This document shows, piece by piece, positions 1-8,467 of a stretch of 64,000 bases of DNA. How positions within the stretch are numbered: the stretch's first letter is position 1; every line of letters begins with the position of its first letter. The notes below the pieces were generated by a model. The model was not told the DNA's origin and ran no database searches. It saw nothing but the letters and a program-made list of their open reading frames with translations. The position numbers were made by a program, and so were the translations under genes. The stretch is from Aurantiochytrium sp. KH105 (taxonomy: Eukaryota > Sar > Bigyra > Thraustochytrida > Thraustochytriidae), in assembly GCA_003116975.1 (NCBI GenBank), contig BGKB01000018.1:780716-844715 (forward strand), given 5' to 3'.

Positions 1-880
1 CGCCAACCGTGACATCCACGCTGCTCGTGGCTACGTAACCAACGAACTGCATCCCTGAGAGACCAGGTTTTTACACCCGGACACGAGTTTTAACTCCCCC
101 GCGTTCCCCAATCAACGCGAATGGGCCTACTGACTGTGAGGTTAGAAATTTTGATAAAGGATGTCCGTGCTTCTCTTTTTTACGTAGTATACCTTCTCAC
201 GCCAATCAAGACACAGTCGCTTGTTCAGATACCAGCCAGCCACTCCGAACCGCCCGTCAAGGCGCAGCGCCCAGCACAGCACAGCACAGTACAGCACAGC
301 CCAGCCCTGCTGCCGCTCCGCTGCGGCTCCGCAGACCAAGCTATTCCCAGAGCTAACTAGAGCTGCCTGCGCAAAGAGCGCGCGCGCCACGGTCGCCGAC
401 CGGCACTGCACGGACGGGCCATTCGCCCCTTTCTTTATTGACTCACCCTTCACCCGGCTTCTTCCTGCTCCGCTCCCTCCTCCGTTCTCTGCTTCCGCGT
501 CCCTGCTCCTCGACGCCGCCGCGCCGCGGAGCCCGCACCGGCCACGGCCAGCCGCGCGCCGCTCGCCGTGGCCGCTGTCTCGGCTGTCTCGGCTGTCTCG
601 GTCTTCAAGTTGGCGTCTCGGCGTCTTGGCAGGCCGTCTTGGCGTCTGCACAAAGTTAGCTTGGCTTGGCTGGCCGGAGCGGCGGCCGGTGGCGGCTGCG
701 GGCGGCTGCGGCGCACACGCACAACGTGTCTATCCTTTCTCGCTGTCTGTCTCTGTCTGTCTGGCTGTTGCCACGTCTGTTTGTGTGAGACAGCCACCAG
801 TAGCGGATTGGCGGAGGAGACCGGGCAGGAGGCGTAGCTGCTGCTGCAGAAGCGGCAGGCCAGCGGGGCGAGCGAGCGTG

Positions 881-910
881 GAGGGAGGGAGGGAGGGAGG
901 GAGGGAGGGA
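881..910. repeat. (GGGA)n microsatellite
   Basis: About seven perfect GGGA units lie in the GC-rich left-end region. Confidence 0.9.
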
Positions 911-1098
911 GTCCAGTTCAGCCCGGCGGTGATTGATTGCTGGCCGGCTGGCTGGCTGCTCGGCTAGCTGGCTGGCTGGCTGGCTATCCATTAACATCCG
1001 TACCCGCACCCGCATCATTCACATGATCCGCATCCGCATTCGCATTCGCATTCGCCTTCGCGATCGCACGGGAGTTCGTTCGCGTTGGCGGCAGCCTT

Positions 1099-1099
<1 letters not shown>

Positions 1100-1131
<32 letters not shown>
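1100..1131. repeat. (TGGC)n microsatellite, inverted partner of 1300-1328
   Basis: About eight perfect TGGC units. The complementary CCAG tract at about 1300-1328 makes an inverted pair roughly 170 bases apart that could fold into a hairpin. A related TGGC tract lies at about 940-985. Confidence 0.85.
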
Positions 1132-1299
1132 AGCTGCTGGCCGCCTGCGACCGCATTCTCCCCCACCGGCAACGAACACGGCGGTAGGAAGAGTGTGGCA
1201 GGTGGCGCTCACATCAACCTATCTGCAATCAATCCTCGGCAACAATCGATCAATCGATCATCCTTGTGGTGACCCGCGAGCGCGGCGTCAGTGCCAGTG

Positions 1300-1328
1300 G
1301 CCAGCCAGCCAGCCAGCCAGCCAGCCAA
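1300..1328. repeat. (CCAG)n microsatellite, inverted partner of 1100-1131
   Basis: Near-perfect CCAG/GCCA units on the + strand, complementary to the TGGC tract at 1100-1131. Confidence 0.85.
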
Positions 1329-1480
1329 CCGGCAGCTGCAGCTGCAGCGGCCAGCTGCAGCCAGCCAGTCAGGCGCGGACTTTGGGACAAAGAGAAGCTT
1401 GAAAACAGAAAGAACAAGCAATTGCCTTGAGCCTGGAAGCTCGGCTGCTCACGTCGATAAATTCATTCATTTCCTACCGG

Positions 1481-1580
1481 CATTCATTCATTCATTCATT
1501 CATTCATTCATTCATTCATTCATTCATTCATTCATTCATTCATTCATTCATTCATTCATTCATTCATTCATTCGTTCATT
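1481..1580. repeat. (CATT)n microsatellite, about 100 bp
   Basis: About 24 tandem CATT units with a CGTT variant near the right end. It is one of the longest simple repeats in the window. The Phe-Ile-His-Ser runs it produces in the reading frames are an artefact of the repeat. Confidence 0.95.
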
Positions 1581-2017
1581 CACTCGCTCCCGGTACTGCA
1601 GCAGCTAGCTGCTTGCCAGCGCTGCCTGTCAAGCCAGAGAGCGAGTCGGGGGGAGACCGGCAACCAGCCAGCCAGGCCGCTCGCTCGCTGTACAAGAAAA
1701 GGCTCGCCCACTATCCAGGTCCCGCACGTAGCAAGCAGCTCGGGACGCGACGCGAAGGCCAGCAGCGTTGGCGTCCAAGCAGGCAAAGCCAGCGCCAGCA
1801 GCAGCAGCTGCAGCAGCAGCAGCAGCCTCCGTAGCCGGAGCGAGCGAAGCGGTACAGAGAGCGACCGCGCGGACGGGCGATCACGAGCTCGCCTACTCTC
1901 CGATTTCTCGAGTTGGTTGGTTTCTATTTCTTCTTCATTCCTTCATCGATTCTTTCCTTCGTTCTTCCTTTCGTTCACTCATTCTTTCCCTCATTTATTC
2001 TTGAGAAAAAATTCCAA

Positions 2018-2048
2018 GGTAGGCCTGGGCCTAGGCCTAGCTAGGCCT
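2018..2048. repeat. Palindromic AGGCCT/CCTAGG cluster
   Basis: Four overlapping AGGCCT/GGCCTAG units stand in an otherwise AT-richer spot. The same short palindrome cluster occurs at 26442-26457, with a partial copy near 35076-35088. Its function is unknown. Confidence 0.6.
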
Positions 2049-3220
2049 ATTCATTCTTTTTATCGGCCAGCCAGCTAGCCTAGACTCACTCGCCTGCCGG
2101 TTGCGCTTGGGTAGTAAGAAGCGGGGGGTCCGTCCGCCCGGCCGTGTGGTGGCCTGCCTGCCTGCCTGGCCGCCAGGACAAGTCCGCGCCGCCAGGTCGC
2201 CAGGCCAGCGAGCCGGTTCAAGCCAGGCGCGCCGGCAGGTAGGCAAGCGAGCGCTTCTGGCCGCGGTCGGGCGGCTGGTATTTGTCCGTCCGGCCGCCTA
2301 GCTGGAGCGCTGGCGGGTGGTTGGTTGGCTGGTTGGTCGGTAGGCTCGGTCTGCATGGCGCGTAGGCAGCTCAGCTTCCTTGTGTCGCTTCTGCCCCCTT
2401 GCCGCTACCAAGTATTCGCTACGGCCGGGTTACTACTCTCTACGTACATACTACTGTGATACACACGGGCCAAAAGGGGGGTTGGCAGGGTAACTCGGCG
2501 CGGCGGCGGGCCACGAGCTGCGGGCCACAGCCCAGCCTTGGACCCCACACATCAGCCTCTGTGGGCGTTGCGGACGAAGTGGATTCTTGTCTACGCACGG
2601 AGACACACGGCGTACGTCCTGGTCCCGCGCGCCGTCTAGGAGAACGGTGAACCCCGCAGATTCCAAGTGCGAGCGCGCTTATCCCGCAGCGCTCCCACCG
2701 CTGCGCGCTGCATCTTCCATAATGCTGCGCAATCCCTCCCCGCAGCATGGGATCGTGGTCTCTCGTGACGGCCGCGCCGCCCCGCAGCGCACCAGTGCCC
2801 GGGGGCCCCGCGCTTGCCAGAAAGAAACAAAGAAAGAAACAAAAATGAAACATCAAGAAAAGCAACAAAGAAAGAAACAAACAAACAAACAAACAAAGAA
2901 AGACCGGCCACCAGCCAGGCTCAGCCGCTCCCATCCGCCAACGCGCCGGCGTGCCCATCCCGCGCGGAGGAAAGCTCGCGGGCCGGGCCACGAGGTCTTC
3001 GCGGCCGCGTGTGATTTCCATTGCGAGGGCGAGCAAGAGTAAGAGTAAGACTAAGAGGTGCTCTTGGCCGCTGGTCGCTGCACTCACTCCTGCCTGCAAC
3101 GCCGATGAGGCTGCGGCCGCCCGGACGACAAGAGAGAAGAAGAAGCAGACGCGGGTCGCCAAGCGAGCAGCAAGCCAGGCAGACGTGGGCGGCGGAGACG
3201 GCGAAAGCGGCCGCGGCGGA

Positions 3221-3362
3221 AACTGAAAAACAAGAAGGAGGAGGAGCAGGAGCAGAAGAAAGAAGAAGAAGAAGACGCAGAAAAAAAAAGAAAAGAAAAA
3301 AAGAAGAAAATGGAAAAAGAAGAAAGAAAAAAAAGAAGAAGCAGGAGCCGCTGAAGCACAAG
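3221..3362. repeat. Polypurine tract (GAA/GGA/poly-A rich)
   Basis: About 140 bases are almost entirely purine on the + strand, with GAAGAA, GGAGGA and A-runs. It lies about 700 bases upstream of the gene at 4051. It could be a nucleosome-excluding promoter element, but the sequence alone does not prove this. Confidence 0.6.
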
Positions 3363-4050
3363 CGCGTCTACATTTTGTCCTCCTCGCGCCGCGGCGCCGC
3401 GAGCGCGTGAAGGAGCGCGTTGCGCCCCCGCCGTCTGCGCTCCCGCCCTCGACCCGCCTCGGCCCGCGTCTCCCTCGCCTCACCGCCCCGGCGCTCGCCC
3501 GCCGCAGCCCGCTTCTCGCGGGTCTCCCGGGAGTCTCAACAGCCAGCCCTGGCCTCGGACTCACAGTCGCAAGGGTCAGTGACAGGCTCGGAGAGAAGAG
3601 GCGGCAGCCGTGCTTGCGCCCATACACAGCTCCCTCTCTCCCGCCCTCCCTCAGGCATCCACTGGAAGAGGAGGGGAGGGGAAAGCAGAGGAGACAAGGC
3701 GAGGAGAGCGCAGAGGGAAGAAGCAGGGCGGAGCAGGAGGGCCAGCGAACCCACCCAAGAGCGAATGCGAATGCGAATGCGAAAGCGACAGCGAAAGCAA
3801 AAACTGATCGGCCGAGGCAAGCACGGCGAGAGCGGCGCGGCCTCGCGGCAGGCAGACGCGAGAGAGCACGCGGGCGCGAGCAGGCTGCGAGCGAGAGAGC
3901 GGCAGCGGGCGGGTGCGAGCGAGCGAGCGAGCGAGCGAGAAGAGCGCGGGTGCGAGCGCGGAGGCGAGGCGAGAGCGGGTGAGAGAGAGGCCAGCGAGCT
4001 CTCTGTTGCTTGCATAGCGCGGCGAGGAGGTCGACGCGGAGGAGGACTCG

Positions 4051-4920
4051 ATGCAGCTCCGCGAGGCGGCCGCCGCGATGCTCGCGGTGAGCGAGGGCGC
4101 AGGCGGCGCGGCGCAGACGCAGCCGCAGCGGCAGCGGCAGCTGAAGCGGCAGCGCGAGGAGAGCGGCGAGGAGCAGGAAAACATGATGATGCCGCTGGCG
4201 CGAGGCCGCCTTTTAGCAGGCGGCGGCGACAGGCGGCTCCACCACCTGCACAAGAAAGGCCGACGACGTGGCGTGACCTTTGCGGCGGACCCGAGGGTCG
4301 TGCGCTTCGAGCTCTCGTGCGAGGAGCGCAAGCTCAAGAAGGACGCGGTGCTGCGCATCCGCTTCCAGGCGCAGCTCCGGCGCAACGAGGCGCGCGAGGA
4401 GAGGGCCGCCGCCGAGGCCGAGGCGCTCATCCGCCGCCGCCAGGACCAGGAGCGCGAGCGGCAGCAGCAAGAGCAGGAGCAGGAGCAGGAGCAGGAAGAG
4501 GAAGAGGAAGGCCAGCAGCAGGCGCACTGCTTGTGCGGCGGCAACAGCGGCTGCGGCAACCGCTCAAACAGAACTATCCGCGGCGGCAAGTGCGGCGGCG
4601 GCGCCTGCAACAGCGGCAAAGTCCACCGGAAAGTGCGCGACGCGTGCCATCTGCGGGAGCGACCCGGTCTCGCGGGCGCGACGACTGCCGCGGCGGCGGC
4701 GGCGTCCGCGGCGGCGGCGGGCCCGGCCGCGCGGCTGGCCAAGTCCGTCGCCGGCGGCAGCGGCGCGCCCGGCGCGGCGGCGGCGGCGGCGGCCCTCGCG
4801 CAGCCGCCGCACGTGCCCACGCGGCGCCGCTCCATCCTGCCGGCGCACTGGACCCGCCGGCGTTTCCAACGTTTCCATCGGGACTTTCCGGTCTCCACCG
4901 TCGCTTCCTGCTCAGTGTGA
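4051..4920 (+). CDS. Hypothetical basic protein with PP1-docking-like motif
   Basis: 289-residue reading frame whose central part has strongly G/C third positions and non-repetitive composition, unlike the flanking low-complexity frames. Around residues 68-110 it reads KKGRRRGVTFAADPRVVRF followed by ELSCEERKLKKDAVLRIRF. R-G-V-T-F fits the degenerate RVxF motif that docks protein phosphatase 1, and the layout of an RVxF-like motif followed by a second V..F and S.EER is reminiscent of PPP1R15-type regulators. A charged helix and Gln/Glu-rich repeats follow (about 115-155), then Cys/Gly-rich and Ala-rich segments. No catalytic domain is seen. The C-terminal half is compositionally biased and could be misread, and the start is uncertain. 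The gene call is moderate and the PP1 link is weak inference. Confidence 0.5.
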   Translation: MQLREAAAAMLAVSEGAGGAAQTQPQRQRQLKRQREESGEEQENMMMPLARGRLLAGGGDRRLHHLHKKGRRRGVTFAADPRVVRFELSCEERKLKKDAVLRIRFQAQLRRNEAREERAAAEAEALIRRRQDQERERQQQEQEQEQEQEEEEEGQQQAHCLCGGNSGCGNRSNRTIRGGKCGGGACNSGKVHRKVRDACHLRERPGLAGATTAAAAAASAAAAGPAARLAKSVAGGSGAPGAAAAAAALAQPPHVPTRRRSILPAHWTRRRFQRFHRDFPVSTVASCSV

Positions 4921-5829
4921 GCGAGTGACCCTCGCTGGACTGCCCGCCCCTGTCTCCGTCTGGCCACTATTGCTTTTCCGCTTATACTCGACTTGGCGCC
5001 GGGTGGGCAAGTCGGGCAAATCCACTCTCACAGACAGACAGACAGACATACGTACTGCATGCATTCTTACGCCGCTGTGCGAATGCACGGAAGGCTATCT
5101 AGTATCTGTATAGCTGTAGCGAGCGAGCTAGCTTTCCGGCAGGCCGCGAGACAGCGAGCGCGCATGATACGCGGCGACAGAGCAAGTTAGCTAGCTGGAT
5201 GGATGGATGGATGGCGTCGCAGAGCGGGCGGGCGGGCGGGAAAAAGGTCGAGGACCGGGCAGGCGGGAAAAAGGTCCAGGAGACGGGGCGTTTCCGCACG
5301 CGTGGCGCGGGCAAGAAGGCCGCTGCTCCAGGCCGGGCGGGCAGGTTTCCTTTCTTTCCCTTCTTCCTTTCCTTTTTTCCTTCTTTTGGGGAAAAAGGAA
5401 AAAGAAAAAAGAAGCGAAGATGACGAGCTACAGCTAGCAAGCAAGCAAGCACTCGCAACGAGCGTCATAATTCTCCCCCCCCCCCCTCCCCAACCACCCT
5501 CAACTCCCCTTCCCCGACCTCGCGCGAGCCGTCCAGCGCAGGCCGCAGACGCACGCTCGGGTCGCATCGGAGGCAGCCTGCGCCAGCCAGCCGCTGCCGG
5601 CAACCGCGCGCGGAAGCAGCAGCAAAGGAAGGACAGGGAAGAAAGCCGAGGACACGAGAGGAGGACTCGGAAGCAAGGAAGGAAAGAAGAAATACAGTCT
5701 CGCCCTCTCAGCTCTCTCTCACTCTCGCTCGCTCGCTTCACCGTCGTCTGTGTGTCCTGCCCGGCCCGGCCCGGCAAGTCGGCAAGGTTTCTTGCGTGCT
5801 GCCTTTCTCCAGCCGCGGCTGCGCGCGCG

Positions 5830-5858
5830 TGTGCGTGCGTGCGTGCGTGCGTGCGTGT
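5830..5858. repeat. (GTGC)n microsatellite
   Basis: About six GTGC units flanked by alternating GC/GT. The same unit forms a second tract at 26996-27036. Confidence 0.85.
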
Positions 5859-6290
5859 GCGCGGCAAAGTTTGCGTGCTCGCGTCGCGTCTAGGCGCAAG
5901 CGAGCGAGGAGCTTGAGGAGGACTCGGGGGGCATGTTTTTGGTCCATCCGCGGGCGTGATGATGATGTAGTAGTATGTGATGGATGGATTTCAAGCGGCA
6001 AAGGCGAGCCGAGGCCAGCTGGCCGAGGACGACATCAAGCTCGGTGTGGCGGGCCAGGTGCGGCCGGGTGAATGCGGTGCAGAAGACGCGGCATGAACAA
6101 GAACAAAAAGCCAAAAGCAAGCGAGGGAGAAATGGAAGAGGAGGAGCGTTGTTTAGGCGAGGGCGGAGCGGAGCGAGTGCACCCTTTCTTTTACCTTACC
6201 TTTTTACCGCCGCCGTGCGAATGTGTTGCCTTGCATTACATGCGTGGCCCACGTTGCGTGCGGCGAGGCGAACGACTGAGTGATTGATTC

Positions 6291-6319
6291 ATCGATCGAT
6301 CGATCGATCGATCGATCGA
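6291..6319. repeat. (ATCG)n microsatellite
   Basis: About seven perfect ATCG units, a fully self-complementary tract. Short versions occur upstream of the RNF141-like gene (about 56829-56846) and of CCT3 (59954-59971). Confidence 0.85.
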
Positions 6320-6700
6320 CTGACTGATTGTGTGACGATAGCAAAGAGCCAAAACTATTATTTTTATTGCTCATAGCCTGGCCCATCTTCTTCTCCTTCT
6401 TCTTGTCCGCCAGCCGACCAACGAAGACCACCACGCCTCAGCGTCAGCTGGTAGCTGCAGCTGCAGCTGCTGCTGCAGCTTCACCTGGAGCTGACATGTC
6501 ATGGCACGATAAACAAACACGCCCTGCTGAGGTGGCCTTGCGCCTAGGAACTTTTGGCTGAATCGGCAGCGAGATGGAAACTCTGCTCATGTTAACATTG
6601 CTGTTCACATCATCAGAACAGATTGTCTTTTTTCTTTTTTTCTTTTTTCTTTCGAAAAGCAAATCCTCACCGGCGGCGACGGCAACGTTGGAAAAGAAAC

Positions 6701-8308
6701 ATGCGACGCGCGCGCGCAGACAGCGCGGGCGAGCGCCGAGGCCTCCTCGGCGGCCCCCGCGGCGGCGAACAAGACCCCGCGAACTCGACCGTCAGGACCT
6801 CGTCCAGAACCAAACTCTGCAGCTGGCTTCTCGCACCCGTGGTCATCCTGGTCCTCTTTGTGGGCCTCGCGCCAACGTCCCGTCTCCAGGGACAGTCCCA
6901 CGACGTAGATACTCTCGCAAAAGACACGCCATTCGCCACCATCAGAGCAACGAGCGTTCCAAGCAACGCGCGCCAACCTGCTGCTCAAGTCTCCAGCGCG
7001 TGGTCGCACGAAGAGGCTTATGCAGAGGTCCAACTGCAAAATCTGGGCAACGCCTTGCTCAAGGCCGTCAACGCCTCCTACGAAAGCTCGCCAGAACCTT
7101 CTTGCGATGATTGTGACCCAACACCATTCTACATCAACCCCCAATGCGCACAAGTCTGCCGTGCAGCCAATAAGAGTCAGGCCACTGCCCGCGACTGCTG
7201 GCAGTGTCGCCACTGGGCCGTCAATCTCGCCAGCGAACTCGGTGCCCCAGCCCCGCGCTTTGCGAAAACTATTCTTCACCTTCCTGTCCTCACCCATGTC
7301 ACCTCCATGGCCACGGACGTACTTGCCGGACGCGCCAATGCTCTTTCGCAAAGATACGATGAACACAATTCTGACTTTGCTCTTCAGGGCCAAGCCGTTG
7401 TTGCCGCGGTCGCCGGACGCCTCGCAAACATGCATGCTGCCCTCGATAGCGTCAACTCCACAGGAAGCGGGGGCGGCATGGGCCTTCAAATCTACTGCAA
7501 CGGCTCACTCCTTCTCTCCATGGGCGGCGGCGGCGGCAACGGCTTCTCCTCAGAGACGTCCTCTCCAAAGACATCAGACTCGCTTCCTGCAACATCATTC
7601 GGCGGCGGCGAAGGAGCAGGCTTCCAGATTTACAACAACAACAACAGCAACAAGTCTTCCTCTGATGTCCCGCCAAAACCCACGGTTTCTTTTGGTGGCG
7701 GAGCCGGCGGAGGACTCCGTCTTGAGCGAGGTGCAAACAGTACGCACGTGGCTTCTTCTGCAGGGTCTTCACCCGACGCGACGAATAAAATAGTGCCGCA
7801 AGAGGAGCTTGACCGTCTGCGCGACCAAATGCGCCAATGCTGGGCACAGGGAAATCTCACCGTTGTCGGGGGCGGCGGTCTTGGCGGCGGCGCGCAAGGA
7901 GACACCTTTTCTGCGCATGGCGACATTGCCTTTCGCTTCAAAGCATTTCAAAAACCCTGCCCCGTCCACTGTTCGCTTAATCACCTTCCGTCCTCTCCAA
8001 TTCTACCCCAGACGTCACCGTCAGATGCTACTCAATCAGCAACAGCAGCAACAACATCATCCTCGACAACAACGATGACGACTCCAACGCCCTGCGACAT
8101 TGGAAAAATTGCCAATCTCACACTCGCTTGTGCGCAAGGGTGTGATGGCCAGCCCTACCAATCCTGCATGTGCCCCTGCTTTCGCAGCGCCTATCTCGAT
8201 GGCGTCGAGTGTTCCTGGGCCAAAAACATTCATTGCAACAATGCATCGTCTCCAAACTCCTTTTCCGCCAATTTCACTCTCCCTGACAAGAAAGTCGACG
8301 AATCATGA
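6701..8308 (+). CDS. Predicted type II membrane or secreted Cys/Gly-rich protein, function unknown
   Basis: 535 residues from the ATG at 6701, preferred over an in-frame ATG 78 bases upstream because it has an AAAC context and the extra residues are Phe/Arg-rich read-through. A basic N-terminus is followed by one hydrophobic segment at about residues 39-58 (LCSWLLAPVVILVLFVGLAP), fitting a signal anchor. The rest looks extracellular: about ten N-x-S/T sites; a Cys cluster near 140-175 containing CDDC and CWQC; three Gly-rich blocks (about 250-370) with repeated F/M-GGG runs separated by Asn/Ser stretches; a Ser/Thr-rich stalk near 440-470; and a C-terminal Cys cluster (CDIGK, CAQGC, CMCPC, ending in IHC). 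The Gly-rich blocks repeat the motif GGG..GxG(F/L)QIY. No known family is recognised. It may be a cell-surface or matrix component. Confidence 0.75.
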   Translation: MRRARADSAGERRGLLGGPRGGEQDPANSTVRTSSRTKLCSWLLAPVVILVLFVGLAPTSRLQGQSHDVDTLAKDTPFATIRATSVPSNARQPAAQVSSAWSHEEAYAEVQLQNLGNALLKAVNASYESSPEPSCDDCDPTPFYINPQCAQVCRAANKSQATARDCWQCRHWAVNLASELGAPAPRFAKTILHLPVLTHVTSMATDVLAGRANALSQRYDEHNSDFALQGQAVVAAVAGRLANMHAALDSVNSTGSGGGMGLQIYCNGSLLLSMGGGGGNGFSSETSSPKTSDSLPATSFGGGEGAGFQIYNNNNSNKSSSDVPPKPTVSFGGGAGGGLRLERGANSTHVASSAGSSPDATNKIVPQEELDRLRDQMRQCWAQGNLTVVGGGGLGGGAQGDTFSAHGDIAFRFKAFQKPCPVHCSLNHLPSSPILPQTSPSDATQSATAATTSSSTTTMTTPTPCDIGKIANLTLACAQGCDGQPYQSCMCPCFRSAYLDGVECSWAKNIHCNNASSPNSFSANFTLPDKKVDES

Positions 8309-8467
8309 ATGCCTTTTACGTAATTTATTCTTCTTTTCTTCCTCTACTCGAGTGCTCGTGTGTCTGCTTTTTCTGCTTCAACAAAAACCGTGACTAAATT
8401 ATACCTGCCTGCAACGGTTGACCCATAAGTTCAACTGCAGGCAGAGCTCTTTTTTAGAAATATAAGC

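Larger units (their letters stand above)
1..4050. other. Left-end GC-rich, microsatellite-rich stretch without a supportable gene
   Basis: All six frames stay open for long runs because of GC content, but the conceptual proteins are low-complexity (Arg/Pro/Ser/Ala) and show no domain. The stretch holds many simple repeats: GGGA around 881-910, TGGC around 940-985 and 1100-1131, CCAG around 1300-1328, CATT at 1481-1580, AAAGAAAC-type repeats around 2820-2905, and a long polypurine tract around 3220-3362. The last kilobase is purine-rich and may be the 5' region of the gene starting at 4051. A gene with introns or weak conservation cannot be excluded. Confidence 0.6.
4921..6700. other. Intergenic region with microsatellites
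   Basis: No supportable gene. It contains CAGA units near 5030-5050, GGAT units near 5196-5214, a pyrimidine/purine patch near 5345-5420, a C-run near 5475, (GTGC)n at 5830-5858 and (ATCG)n at 6291-6319. The last ~200 bases are AT-richer and T-rich just before the start codon at 6701. Confidence 0.6.

Noticed and set aside
1481-1580. Possible CRISPR-like or satellite array
   Set aside because: Uniform 4-bp units without spacers: an ordinary tetranucleotide microsatellite.
2440-3627. 395-codon minus-strand frame
   Set aside because: Phe/Leu/Ser runs are the complement of polypurine repeats; no domain and no consistent composition.
3420-4928. 502-codon + frame and 438-codon minus frame (3651-4967) overlapping the hypothetical gene
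   Set aside because: Arg/Ala/Gly low complexity. The 4051-4920 frame has better codon pattern and a non-repetitive core.
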